Shown: positions 19,901-26,508, counted from the first letter of the stretch. The stretch is DNA of 64,000 nt from Rhizohabitans arisaemae (GCF_025996515.1 NZ_BLRH01000014.1:358560-422559); one strand, 5' to 3'. Numbers and translations are program-made. Notes: generated from the sequence alone by a model not told the origin.

Positions 19901-22659
19901 AGCGGGTGGACGACAACGGCACCTCGACCTTCGGCTGGGACGTCGTCGACCGCCTGCAATCCACCAACGACCCGGTCACCGGGCGGTCGCTCACCTACGC
20001 CTACGACAACAACGACCGGCCCGTCTCGCAGACCTCGGCAAACCCCGCCGGGTTGCAGGAGTACGGCTACGACGCCATGGACCGGATCACCGAGCAGACG
20101 CTCAAGAACGACGTGGGCGCCCAGCTCGCCAAGATCAACTATGGCTGGGACAAGGACGACAACCTTGTTTCGAAGGTGACCCAGGGTACGGCCGGCGCCG
20201 GGACCAACACCTACGGGTACGACAAGGTCGGGCGGCTGACCTCGTGGACCGACCCGGCCGGGACCAGCACCACCTACGAATGGGACGCATCCGGCAACCG
20301 CACCCGAGCCGGAGCCAACACCTTCACCTATGACCAGCGCAACCGGCTCCTCTCCGGCGGCGGCACCAGCTACACGTACACGCCGCGGGGCACCATCGCC
20401 ACCGAGACCACCGGTGGGGTCACCAAAGAGCTGAAGTTCGACGCGTTCGACCAGCTCGTCTCCGACGGCGATGTCACCTACTCCTACGACAGCCTGGGCC
20501 GCATCGCCTCCCGGACCAAAGCCGGCAGCGAGGAGCGATACTCCTATTCCAGCCTGGAGAACGACATCTCCGTCGTCACCGACGGCGCCGGAGTGGTCAA
20601 AGCCCGCTTCGGCCGCGGCCCCGACGGGGAACTGCTCGGGCTCTCCGAAGGCGGCGTGTCACTCGGGGTCATGAGCGACCAGCACGACGACGTGGTGGCC
20701 ACGTACTCGGGCGGCGCGCTGGTGGACTCCACCGCCTACAGCCCGTTCGGCGAGATCAGCGCCCGGACCGGGGTGGGGAGGCGGCTCGGCTTCCAAGGCG
20801 AGTACACCGACCCCGACACCGGCAAGGTCAACATGGCCGCCCGCTGGTACATGCCGGGCACCGGCGGATTCGCCTCCCGCGACGACTGGACGATCGACCC
20901 GTATCCGTCGGGCAACCTCAACCGCTACAGCTACGCCAGCGGCTCACCGCTCAACTACACCGACCCGTCGGGCAACTGCCCGTTCTGTATTCCGATCTTC
21001 TTCATGGTCGCCAGAGTTGCGGTGCAGGTCGCGGTACGGACTGCGGCGGTACGGGCCGTCAAGCAGGTGGTCAGGGCGGTTCAGAGAGTCGGTGGCAAGG
21101 GTGGCAAGCCTAAGCCTCAAGGCGCTCCGAAGCCGCCTGTCGGCAAGCCGAAGCCGAACAACGTCGGCAAGCCGAAACCGAACAACAATGCCGGAAAGCC
21201 AGGTACCAAGTCCAAGGCCAATCAGAGACCGAAAGCGGATCGGGGTAAATCTAAGGCTAATCAGAACAGGACTAAGGCTAATAACAATAAGAACAATAGG
21301 GTAAACAAGGGCAATAAGGGCAACAAGACAAACAGGGGAAATAAAGGCAGCAAGGGCAATAAGGGCAATAAGGGCAATAAGGGAAGCAAAGGTAACAAGG
21401 GTAACAAGGGTAACAAGGGTAACAAGGGGAATAAGGGGAATAAGGGGAACAAGGGCAATAAGGGAAGCAAAGGTAACAAGGGTAACAAGGGGAATAAGGG
21501 CAAGCCGCAGGGCAAAGGCGGCGCAGGGAAGGGTAACAAGAAGGGCGGAAACAAGGGAGGAAAGCCCAACAACAGCGGGAACAACGGGAACCCGACTCCC
21601 AGCCCCTATGCCAAGGAAATCTTCAAGGACGCAATAATCGACGCCGGCCTTGAGGATTTCGGCCTCAATGTTCCAGCGGTGTGTCGAAGTATCCGAGCTT
21701 GCATCAGGGACGTCATCGAGGAGGTTGCCGAGAACGTCGTAGACGATGCAGTAGACGACATCATCGAGAACATCGTCCCCGACATCCCAGTCGACATCCC
21801 CGGCGCCGGCGACTCGTGCGACACCAGGCGCAGAAACAGCTTCGTCCCCGGTACGCCGGTCCTTATGGCCGACGGCTCAAGCAAGCCCATCGAGGACATC
21901 AAGCCAGGCGACGAAGTCCTGGCCTCCGACCCGCAGACCGGCCGCACCGAACCCAAGCCGGTCACCACTCTGATCGCCAGTACAGGCGAAAAGAACCTCG
22001 TCGACCTCGCCATCGACCTCGACGGCGACCGCGGCAACGCCACCGACACAATCACCGCCACCGACGACCACCCCTTCTGGGTCGAAGACCTTCGCAAATG
22101 GGTCCCGGCTGGCGACCTCGAACCCGGTATGTGGCTCCGCACAGGCGCTGGCACCTACATCCAACTCGCCGCCCTAACGCACCGCACCGTCACACAACGC
22201 GTCCACAACCTCACAGTAGCTGGTATTCCCACCTATTATGTGATCATCGGGGATCAATCAATCCTCGTTCACAATACAAAGCCGCCACGTGAAAGCGACT
22301 GGACGCCCGATGACGATTACTCCCCGGCCGAGATTGAGAAGCGAGGTGCAAATTACAGGGCGTACTTCAGTGCACCACGAGACGTTGTGGATATTATTAA
22401 CAATATCCTACAGGACCCAAGCTATCCGCAGAGGGAGACTGGTTCTGCCGGTAACAGACGTCCCGATGTATATCAAGCAAACGGTGCTCCTCGAAGTGCT
22501 CAGAGATGGAGAGGGTCGGCAATTTATGACAACGGTGATCCACTCAGTCAAGCCCGCGTCCTAGTTGATGCGAATGGGAATATGGCGTACGTGGGAAGGG
22601 ATAAGGCTGGCGCTCATAATTATAATCAGATAATTTCGTGTCCATGGGTTACGAGGTAA
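10939..22659 (+). CDS. Giant secreted RHS/YD-repeat polymorphic toxin with HINT domain and C-terminal toxin candidate
   Basis: Single 3906-residue protein; ATG 10939 follows GGAGGG at 9-10 nt. A signal peptide covers about residues 1-43 (ending PAVAEP). A basic, low-complexity stretch follows to about 200. About ten tandem repeats of 115-120 residues run from 205 to 1375 (pattern GLWTLSSLTP, VTDP, EHDPS, LQDGWLVRWRVRG, GPWSDWQ). The RHS shell starts near 1475. It is interrupted by a LamG/concanavalin-like segment (about 1695-1934) and continues as YD repeats to the core motif (GYYxxR-like AARWYMPGTGGFASRD, 3300-3320). Then come a Lys/Asn/Gly linker (3383-3554), a HINT domain from SFVPGTPVLMADG (3634) to ILVHN (3779), and a 127-residue C-terminus. 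Family knowledge: the shell encapsulates a toxin released by cleavage. Secretion and target are inferred. Confidence 0.93.
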   Translation: MRGEGTGLVSLVSSRWLVRAAMVIAVVVFPGLVELQALPAVAEPVPVKLNLPVQQAGSAKNLPHAVGSENTQSKAKARTAGPAVPTGKRPKGAFPLEVRHEPTEEPATGGLKSPPPLPWKAKESKAKEPRRSPSKQPKVSQSQRGPPAGTPARTVKPVNRGMARKAPASKASTPSTSRAVIVNAELRSEASVSGPSVSELNAAPATRGAELWTLSSLSPTFSARVRDPGGADVGLSVEVEHDPSATGQGSGQIWTSGTGWASASGSVVTSPAASGLQDGWLVRWRVRGSIAGPQSTGVYGPWSAWQSAKVDVSKPSVWSLNASPGSVAGGLWTFTSLTPTLSAVVTDPDGRTVGLSVEIEHDPAVVGQGSGLIWTYGSGQGSPNGTVVSVPTWSGHLKDGWLLRWRVRGSVISGTTILYGPWSDWQSAKVDLNKPTTSQLSASPGTQGSGLWTLSSLTPTLSARVTDPDNRNVGIHAELHHDPSSTGQGSGLIWSYNGGNGAASGSVVTSGAVSGLQDGWLVRWRMRGHVLIDHLGTTAYGPWSGWQTAVVDLRKPAVSSFSASPGTQGSGLWTLSSLTPTFSATVTDPQARNVGMEAQVEHDPSASGQGSGLIWSGSTGNASPAGSTVTSGAASGLQDGWLVRWRVRGRVTFGSGNLYSPWSEWQAAKVDIGKPAVSSLSVSPGSQGSGLWTLSSLTPQLGATVTDPLNRTVGVAVEVEHDPSVPGQGSGLIWSGATGMGSPSGTTVRAEVASGKLVDGWLVRWRVKGRPAGGADGPWSDWQSAHIDLRKPTVSDLTGIGAGQDGLWTFTSLTPQLGAKVTDPLGRTVGASVEIEHDPSVPGQGLGSIWSTGTGSGSTSGSTVWVTVASGRLSDGWLVRWRVRGHTGGVNGPWSEWQPARVRVNNPVGTSPGALPGTQGSGLWTLSSLTPWFYAQVTDPGGSSSRLAAEVEHDPSVPTQGTGSIWAGQGTSIHTSGSNAWVQVPSSQLTDGWLVRWRVRGVTTGGTPGTWSAWHQARIEVNKPAVSAEGLTPATATSGLWTVSSATPWIHGVVTDPENRWANLGAEVEHDPSVPGQGTGAIWSGTGTTSVAPGNKAWLRVPTATLTDGWLVRWRVRGVTTSGVNGPWSAWQQTRVDLSKPSVSAPALTPATEGSGLWTTSSLRPWIRATVTDPDARTSYLGVEIEHDPLVPTQGTGAIWSATGTVAAASGGEPRLQVPASTLSDGWLVRWRVRGVTTTGVNGPWSDWRSARVDLKKPAAEALGMTPATRGATTWTVGTLRPSLYAKITDAENRQSYLGVEVEHDPATEGQGTGLIYSGTATTAYPSGSSAWLTLPASATLTDGWMIRWRARGVTTTGVNGPWSDWVSAKVSALPFTVFSPDNNMQVGSLTPTLSAHAEPFNEEPVTYWFQVCAGTRPNWTWCESGRSWDRSGTWQVPGGKLKWGETYWWHAQAATSLATVTSSWRAFTPTPEQGTINSLLTSGTNGRDFNHASGNYSHTVTDLNVPTAGLPLAISRTYNSQDPRSGMFGAGWSTRWDMRLDDEPQTSTVLVTYPDGRQVRFAAKGDGTYAPPQGTYATLATVPAGGWRLMDKSSTSYWFDGSGRLTKVSDNRNRSHDLTYDGSGKLASVTGAGGRTLTFTWTGNNVTSVSTDPVNGTPITWTYQYDAGKLSKTCPPAAGTVCTTYTYGDASRYRSMVQNSSPAGYWRLNETATSTGTKIASSVGWNLGVDDAKLTGYTADVTTGVPGPITGSGNNAMRFGGTSSSTYVSLPKATISGRGGRVAVEAWFKTTGSGTVIGYQNSADIYATSYTPVVYVGTDGKLRGQFYTSAATPITSAAAVNDGNWHHVVLSGAEDTQTLYLDGQVVGTLAGTINHFFQWDTRIGYGFGSSSWPATTTSAGPSAFPFAGEIDEVAVYGKPLNLKLVQAHYAARNPQPQLTQITEPSGRVWAHNVYAADGGRLTAHTDDDGGQWQVSAPAYSRESSTQTLATVTVTDPKGGSLVYADDPMRGLRTVRQTDQLGHVTRYTYDEGGFLAKVVDRNGNGVEMSFNARGNAIAKKTCRAVGNCFTEYLDYFLRVDDPFDPRNDQLVKLRDGRSASATDDTYATTWTFNTHGEQTTQSTPATSDFPTGRSDLTTYTAGTEPAVGGGTTPAGLIASLRDHKGNETTYAYNSAGDVAQVTEPTGLITRYGHDAIGRVTAKTEVSAAVPAGVTSTFTYDAQSRLATHTGPGVRNEVTNATHTSQVTFTYDADGNTLTETVGDLTGGDAARTVTYTYDAYGRVATTTGAENGTLTYTWDNTGARTQVIDELGTRFDYAYTPRGELATRTIKGWTGSPVAPQAPEDKVLESYAYDPEGRLASRVDAMGRKTSFTYFADDLLAEVIADDARLNGSLTPRDVVLESNTYDPSGNVVRVVGGGGIERSDYVYDAADRLTSETFDPTGLARKAEYVYDANDNVTRVRATAAGTTREEVVEYAYNADDDVIRRTVRNGATDLVTTRTFDDRGLITAVTDPRGNAAGANAAAFTAMMRYDIAGRPVEMQEPEVRIEKSGVAAVNARPVTRFGYDSAGRRTHLVDPEGDTTRYGFDRLGRLTSVTDPQYAQPGGGTLTPQRTYAYNHAGQVTSYTDPRGSTWTTEYDRLGNRVRVTEPAVTGQTAGQWIYEYDLLGEQLAGTDPLGARVQNTYDDLGRPITTTLIERSPTSQAFVTSLEYNDADERTKEIGPQSRTTTWVVNAAGEIVTETDPANNATTYAYDLMGRTVKATNPLGNSTINEFDLAGRRTAVKETDNAGTELRASAFGYDLAGNQTSETSPEGNTVQSVYDAGSQLIELIEPVTGTQTISTTYGYDAAGSLTRTTDGRGNTVWTTYNSMGEIESQIEPATTAHPNAADRTWTYVYDADGNNLASLQPGGVRIDNEYDQLGRLVRQVGANAEVVTPQWTFGYDKAGRQTSIGDYGLEYNDRGLLTRLTKAGTQKAAFTYDAYGNPTQRVDDNGTSTFGWDVVDRLQSTNDPVTGRSLTYAYDNNDRPVSQTSANPAGLQEYGYDAMDRITEQTLKNDVGAQLAKINYGWDKDDNLVSKVTQGTAGAGTNTYGYDKVGRLTSWTDPAGTSTTYEWDASGNRTRAGANTFTYDQRNRLLSGGGTSYTYTPRGTIATETTGGVTKELKFDAFDQLVSDGDVTYSYDSLGRIASRTKAGSEERYSYSSLENDISVVTDGAGVVKARFGRGPDGELLGLSEGGVSLGVMSDQHDDVVATYSGGALVDSTAYSPFGEISARTGVGRRLGFQGEYTDPDTGKVNMAARWYMPGTGGFASRDDWTIDPYPSGNLNRYSYASGSPLNYTDPSGNCPFCIPIFFMVARVAVQVAVRTAAVRAVKQVVRAVQRVGGKGGKPKPQGAPKPPVGKPKPNNVGKPKPNNNAGKPGTKSKANQRPKADRGKSKANQNRTKANNNKNNRVNKGNKGNKTNRGNKGSKGNKGNKGNKGSKGNKGNKGNKGNKGNKGNKGNKGNKGSKGNKGNKGNKGKPQGKGGAGKGNKKGGNKGGKPNNSGNNGNPTPSPYAKEIFKDAIIDAGLEDFGLNVPAVCRSIRACIRDVIEEVAENVVDDAVDDIIENIVPDIPVDIPGAGDSCDTRRRNSFVPGTPVLMADGSSKPIEDIKPGDEVLASDPQTGRTEPKPVTTLIASTGEKNLVDLAIDLDGDRGNATDTITATDDHPFWVEDLRKWVPAGDLEPGMWLRTGAGTYIQLAALTHRTVTQRVHNLTVAGIPTYYVIIGDQSILVHNTKPPRESDWTPDDDYSPAEIEKRGANYRAYFSAPRDVVDIINNILQDPSYPQRETGSAGNRRPDVYQANGAPRSAQRWRGSAIYDNGDPLSQARVLVDANGNMAYVGRDKAGAHNYNQIISCPWVTR
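11556..15063 (+). repeat. Ten tandem Fn3-size repeats inside the RHS toxin gene
   Basis: Repeat units of about 345-360 bp begin near 11566, 11926, 12283, 12643, 13003, 13351, 13693, 14050, 14398 and 14752. Each encodes an LWT-S-LTP start, a TDP-type turn, an EHDP motif and a DGWLVRWR-G core ending in GPWS-WQ. Units 3 to 5 are most alike at DNA level, which suggests recent duplication. A divergent eleventh unit follows to about 15355. Confidence 0.85.
21303..21560 (+). repeat. 9-bp tandem repeats encoding an Asn-Lys-Gly linker
   Basis: Roughly two dozen copies of a 9-bp unit (AATAAGGGC, AACAAGGGT, AACAAGGGG) encode NKG triplets with occasional SKG. A longer block starting AAGGGCAATAAGGGAAGC occurs twice (near 21364-21400 and 21449-21486). 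Repeat number could vary by slippage without breaking the frame. Confidence 0.85.
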
Positions 22660-22740
22660 TTGGGCAATTCGCGTCGCCTACTTATTGCTAGGTGCCTCAT
22701 AAATGCTGCTCTGCGGTGTTGTGTCTTGGGAGATCTGTGA

Positions 22741-23340
22741 GTGTGTGTTATGAGAGAAGCAGTTTTGGCAGCGTCGCTTGCCGAGGCTGGGTTAACATTC
22801 AGAGGCATGGTTGATCTGGCCACCCCGCTTATTCCGCCAACGGTTGCGACGTTCGCTAGCAGTTCTCCTGAGGTCGATGACGTGTTCAGTTTGCCAGTGG
22901 ATTCTGATGATTCCATACTGCAGGAGAGGGGTAACTGTGGGTGGTATCGACTATCTCGAGATGGTGGGCTATTTGGAGAACTCGGCTCAGAATTCCTGGT
23001 AGGTGTTAACTGTGCTGAAAGTAGCTGGCCTGGTACATGGTGGTGGGCGCGAACTGAGCTGTCGGATCGATGGGACCTCATGGGCGCTGGTGCAGCCTCG
23101 GGAGTTCTCGGCAACGGAAGCTGTCGGCCGGCATTTGTTATGCTGTCTCTCGACGGGAACGTAGTTGTTCGGGGGGATACAGGGGAACTTGTGATAGAGA
23201 TCATTCTGGTTCGCAAGCCTCATCGTATTGAGCGATTTCGTCGGCATGGCGAATGGTTGGCGGGTCGGCCTAGTACGGGAGAATTTGTTAGAATCGGGAT
23301 CAGGCGTTGGTTGAGTGATAACTCTATTGATGGCCCTTAG
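22741..23340 (+). CDS. Candidate immunity protein for the RHS toxin
   Basis: A 199-residue protein with no family I recognise, starting 81 bp after the RHS stop codon. GTG 22741 is chosen because GGGAG (22728-22732) lies 8 nt upstream; the ATG at 22750 would be too far away. It is rich in Trp and Gly (GTWWWARTEL, GWYRLSRDGG), has no signal peptide and no clear membrane span. Position and orientation are those of the cognate immunity gene in polymorphic toxin loci, which is the only basis for the assignment. The DNA is AT-richer than both flanking core regions, as is the toxin-encoding tail before it, which suggests the two were acquired together. Confidence 0.65.
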   Translation: MCVMREAVLAASLAEAGLTFRGMVDLATPLIPPTVATFASSSPEVDDVFSLPVDSDDSILQERGNCGWYRLSRDGGLFGELGSEFLVGVNCAESSWPGTWWWARTELSDRWDLMGAGAASGVLGNGSCRPAFVMLSLDGNVVVRGDTGELVIEIILVRKPHRIERFRRHGEWLAGRPSTGEFVRIGIRRWLSDNSIDGP

Positions 23341-23366
23341 GTTTCCTGTCGGGTCAATTTGGTCTA

Positions 23367-24140
23367 ATGGTGTTGATGCTGAAGAATCCCGTGCGAGAGC
23401 GATCTGTGGAGGAAGATAGGGATTTGGGGGATTCGTTTAAGCCCTTATCAAGTTTACGGTTGCGAATTGTTGCCTTGGGGTTCGTGGCCGTGGGCCTGGT
23501 GCTGATCTGGCACTTCGGGATGACGTTTCTGTATGTGGCGCCGTGGAACCCGGCCTACGACAAGAGTGCCTCGGTGGTCGAGGGCTACATGAACCCCTAC
23601 TTCGGGCAGAACTGGGAGTTGTTCGCCCCCGATCCGATCGACTACAACGCGCGGGTGCTGGTGCGGGCGAAGGTGAAGGACGCATCGGGGTGGGAGCGGC
23701 ACACCGGGTGGCTGGATATGACCGGTCCGGAGCGGAAAAGGGCCCTCGGCTCACTGTTTCCAGGGCGGGTATCGCGGGTGGTGGGTGGTAGCCGGCAGTT
23801 GATGACGGACGCCGATGTGCCGCCGTCGGCAGCTTCCCTGCCTAAGCAAGAGGAGACCGAGGGGCCGGAAACAGAGACGGTTGAGGAGAAACCCGTCGAT
23901 CTGGTACTCCAGGACCAGGCGGTCCGGCATATGCGGGCGATCGCGACTCTGGCCGCGCGGGCCGAATGGGGCGATGGAGTGACCGCGGTCCAGGTGCGAA
24001 TCTCCGATCACCTCTTCCCGCGTTTCGAGGACAAGGATAGAAACGGCAAAGGGACCAAGACCTACAGCGACTTCGATTGGTGGCAGCCGGTGGCGGTGTC
24101 GGCGGACGCGGTGCGGATGTGGAAAGAGGCGTACCGGTGA
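23367..24140 (+). CDS. DUF5819 family membrane-anchored protein (SdpA-like partner of HTTM protein)
   Basis: 257 residues with one N-terminal membrane span (about 30-50, LRIVALGFVAVGLVLIWHFG) and an extracytoplasmic C-terminal part. The motif NPYFGQNWELFAPDP is the hallmark I associate with DUF5819, and a similar NPY-Q-W pattern occurs in SdpA of the Bacillus sporulation-delaying-protein system. It starts 26 bp after the candidate immunity gene, and its stop overlaps the start of the HTTM gene (GTGA), so the pair is translationally coupled. The N-terminus is uncertain: ATG 23367 lacks a good ribosome binding site and later GTG codons (23391, 23405) are alternatives. The biochemical function is not established in actinomycetes. 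Confidence 0.75.
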   Translation: MVLMLKNPVRERSVEEDRDLGDSFKPLSSLRLRIVALGFVAVGLVLIWHFGMTFLYVAPWNPAYDKSASVVEGYMNPYFGQNWELFAPDPIDYNARVLVRAKVKDASGWERHTGWLDMTGPERKRALGSLFPGRVSRVVGGSRQLMTDADVPPSAASLPKQEETEGPETETVEEKPVDLVLQDQAVRHMRAIATLAARAEWGDGVTAVQVRISDHLFPRFEDKDRNGKGTKTYSDFDWWQPVAVSADAVRMWKEAYR

Positions 24141-25342
24141 ACCCGGATGGCGAACTGTCACTGGTCTCGCCGAAAGAGCTGCTTGCGCGGCTAGGTATGC
24201 GGGTGCGGAATACGGTTGAGCGGGTAAGCGGGGTCCGGTATGGGGTGTACGGGCTGGCGGTGCTGCGTATCGGCTATGGCTTGGTGCTGCTCGGGTTGTT
24301 GCTGACGAGCTATTTCGATCGCCGGTTGTTGTGGGGCCCGGAGTCGGCGTGGACGACCGACCTCTTCAAGGAGAGCCTGGGCCAAGACGGCACGTTCTCC
24401 CTGTTCGCGATCTCGGATTCAGGCGTCTGGTTCGAGGTCCTGTTCCACGCGTTCCTGCTGGTCGTGGTGGTGTTCATCCTGGGCTGGCGGACCCGGTGGA
24501 TCACCCCGGTGCTGGCGGTCCTGGTGTGGTCGTGGCATCAGCGGCAGCCGTGGGTGCTGGACGGCGGCGACAACCTGATGCAGCTGGTGCTCTTCTACCT
24601 GGTCTTTGCCGACCTGTCGGCCCGCTGGTCCCTGGACGCCAGACGAAAGGCACGGCGTGCCGCAGCGCGAGCCACTGCGGAATCGGCAGAGCAGGGTCTC
24701 ACCAAGCAGAGCCAGGCCCGGGGGAAGCTGGAGGCGGCGGCAACAGTCGATTTACCCATCTCCGATGTGCCTGTGGGGCTCCCTGCGTTCGAGGGCGGCC
24801 TGCGCTGGCGGTTGGCCACGATTCTGCACAACGCCGCCCTGCTGGCGACGCTGCTGCAGGTGAGCATCGTCTACTTCAACGCCGGCCTGCTCAAGGTGCG
24901 GGGCGAGATGTGGCAGCAGGGCACCGCCCTCTACTACACGCTGCGCACCGACGAGTTCGCGCCGTTCCCGTGGCTGAGCCGTCTCATCTGGGAGAACGAC
25001 CTGGCGGTGAACGCCGGCTCCTACTTCGCGGTCTTCATCCAGCTGGCCTTCCCGCTGCTGATGCTCAACCGGATCACCCGCAGGCTCGGCCTGGTCGCCG
25101 TCACGGGCATGCACGTCGGTATCGGCGTGCTGATGGGTCTGGGCTCGTTCTCTCTGATCATGATCTTCTCGGACCTGCTGTTCGTCCGCAGCGGCACCTA
25201 CCGCCGGGTTGGAGCCTTCGCCCGAGCGATCTCGAACCGCCGCCGGAACCGCTTGAGCCTCAAGGCGCCTACTCGGCTGCCACGGCGGGTGACCAAACCT
25301 ACCCCGCCTACCGCCGTCAAAGTACCTCAGCAACGTACCTGA
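24137..25342 (+). CDS. HTTM domain (SdpB / gamma-carboxylase-like) membrane protein
   Basis: 401-residue polytopic membrane protein. The start GTG 24137 overlaps the upstream stop in GTGA. HTTM is the membrane domain shared with vitamin K-dependent gamma-carboxylase and with SdpB. About six membrane segments are visible (GLAVLRIGYGLVLLGLLL; VLFHAFLLVVVVFILGW; LMQLVLFYLVF; ILHNAALLATLLQVSIVYF; SYFAVFIQLAFPLLML; VGIGVLMGLGSFSLIMIF). The typical YFNAGLLKVRGEMWQQGTA segment follows the fourth. A charged cytoplasmic loop lies near residues 165-225. In Bacillus, SdpA and SdpB mature the SDP peptide toxin; here the substrate is unknown. Pieces of its 3' end recur at 26950 and 28202. Confidence 0.85.
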   Translation: MNPDGELSLVSPKELLARLGMRVRNTVERVSGVRYGVYGLAVLRIGYGLVLLGLLLTSYFDRRLLWGPESAWTTDLFKESLGQDGTFSLFAISDSGVWFEVLFHAFLLVVVVFILGWRTRWITPVLAVLVWSWHQRQPWVLDGGDNLMQLVLFYLVFADLSARWSLDARRKARRAAARATAESAEQGLTKQSQARGKLEAAATVDLPISDVPVGLPAFEGGLRWRLATILHNAALLATLLQVSIVYFNAGLLKVRGEMWQQGTALYYTLRTDEFAPFPWLSRLIWENDLAVNAGSYFAVFIQLAFPLLMLNRITRRLGLVAVTGMHVGIGVLMGLGSFSLIMIFSDLLFVRSGTYRRVGAFARAISNRRRNRLSLKAPTRLPRRVTKPTPPTAVKVPQQRT

Positions 25343-25593
25343 ACATATCGATGAAGCCGGGGCGAGCTTGGACCTGGTCATGTCCAGCGAAATGGTATAT
25401 GAAGGGCCTTCATGTAGCCCCTAATCAGGCGATGAGGGTAGAGATGATCCTGATCCTCGTTCCGCGCCTGCCATAAGGAGCAACGATAGCGGAGGGGTAA
25501 GCGAGAGCCTGGGGTCTCTTGAGCCTCTGAAAGCCTCAGAGGCTCCAATTCTATTCGGCAGGCGCTTTCTGTGGGTTTTGGCTGGAGTCCATG

Positions 25594-26028
25594 ATGGGAA
25601 CCTGGGGATCTGGTCCGTTCGACAACGACACTGCCGAAGACTTCCTCGATGAGCTGGAAGAAATGTCTCCATCTCAACGCCAGGCACTTGTCGAGAAATT
25701 GTTCCACTCAGCTATTGAGGGCCGGGAAGGTTCAAGGACCTCTGTGCTTCCTGAGGAAGTAGTGGCTGCTGCGGCTTTGGTTGCGGCTAATATTCCAGCC
25801 GGGAGTTCCATTTTTTTGAACGAGGACTATCCAGGGATCGCAGAATGGTTGGAGAGGCCGGTTTTGCCTGCTCTCGCTTCGCTTGCGATTCAGGCCGTAG
25901 AAGTTACATTCTCCGCAGACAGCTGGTTCTGGGGGAGCTGGGTCGACACCGAATCGAGGAAGGAGGCTCAGTCGGCGATCCGCAGCTTGAGGTCTGTACT
26001 GGCTCCGGACAGCAAAGGCGAACCTTGA
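25594..26028 (+). CDS. DUF4259 domain-containing protein
   Basis: Small soluble protein of 144 residues beginning MGTWGSGPFDNDTAEDFLDEL, the signature N-terminus of DUF4259. ATG 25594 is preferred over ATG 25591 because GGAG (25584-25587) is then 6 nt away rather than 3. It is acidic and has no signal peptide or membrane segment. Function is unknown. Its place behind a polymorphic toxin and between broken RHS and HTTM pieces makes an orphan immunity role plausible, but that is inference from context only. Confidence 0.82.
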   Translation: MGTWGSGPFDNDTAEDFLDELEEMSPSQRQALVEKLFHSAIEGREGSRTSVLPEEVVAAAALVAANIPAGSSIFLNEDYPGIAEWLERPVLPALASLAIQAVEVTFSADSWFWGSWVDTESRKEAQSAIRSLRSVLAPDSKGEP

Positions 26029-26101
26029 TCGCTCTGCGGTCCGCAGGCTCGATCTGGGCGCCGTCCTCTTCACGTACCTGGGCGTCGGGGTACTGATGGG
26101 C

Positions 26102-26275
26102 TGGTCGCCGACCAGCCGGGCGTTCGTCACTTGGCGGGAGTGCGACGCCGAGGAGCGCGTCAAGGAGACGGGGCCGCGAAGCCGTACCACTGCCGGGGTG
26201 GTGAACACGACGGGTGAGACTCCGGAGACCACTCCGGCGAACAACAGCTCCACCACCGGTCCCTGCGACCCGCTG
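26102..26275 (+). pseudogene. RHS YD-repeat gene fragment 1
   Basis: In-frame translation reads SPTSRAFVTWRECDAEERV and goes on to TGPRSRTTAGVVNTTGE. It aligns with SPTSQAFVTSLEYNDADER and GPQSRTTTWVVNAAGE of the intact RHS protein, encoded near 19039-19200. Similarity continues through PANNSSTT (PANNATTY in the intact gene). No complete gene surrounds it, so it is a remnant of a second RHS gene or of a duplicated segment. Confidence 0.78.
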
Positions 26276-26315
26276 CGGTGTCAGGACGAGGAAACCGTCG
26301 GGGGTTTCAACCCGG

Positions 26316-26483
26316 GACCACTGGCTTCACGAGTTGCGCACCGGCGATCCGGTGACACGGAGGCTAGCCGTCGAGGCCATCGACCGGTTCTTGGATCAGG
26401 GCCCGGTTCTGATCGTTCCCTTATCTGCTGTATCGAGGATGCCATTCGTGCCGCTTATTGACCGTCCACGTGACGAGATCTAA
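26316..26483 (+). pseudogene. Possible truncated RelE/HigB (Gp49-like) toxin fragment
   Basis: An open stretch ending at TAA 26483 encodes DHWLHELRTGDPVTRRLAV followed by EAIDRFLDQGPVLIVPL. The spacing W-EL-DP-(A)ID-L-GP-L-PL matches the N-terminal half of RelE/HigB-type toxins. The conserved C-terminal half (K-R-LxELRP pattern) is not present, so if real it is broken. It has no own start signal and overlaps the tail of the RHS fragment in another frame. Confidence 0.33.
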
Positions 26484-26489
26484 GGTTCA

Positions 26490-26508
26490 TTTAGGAAAGT
26501 TTCCTAAA
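26490..26508. promoter_or_regulatory. Perfect palindrome TTTAGGAAA-G-TTTCCTAAA before a small secreted protein gene
   Basis: Two 9-bp arms around a single G, 41 bp before ATG 26550. Symmetry and placement suggest an operator. No other copy of this 19-mer was noticed in the window, and the regulator is unknown. Confidence 0.6.

Noticed and set aside
17413..19959. Long minus-strand frame of about 848 codons opposite the RHS gene
   Set aside because: It is Val/Gly/Arg-rich antisense reading of high-GC coding sequence with no motif. The plus strand is clearly the RHS shell. The same applies to the large minus-strand frames opposite infB (48796-50850), pnp (57522-59792) and proS (43757-45406).
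21303..21560. Tandem repeats as a CRISPR array
   Set aside because: The 9-bp units have no unique spacers, lie in frame inside the RHS gene and encode NKG.
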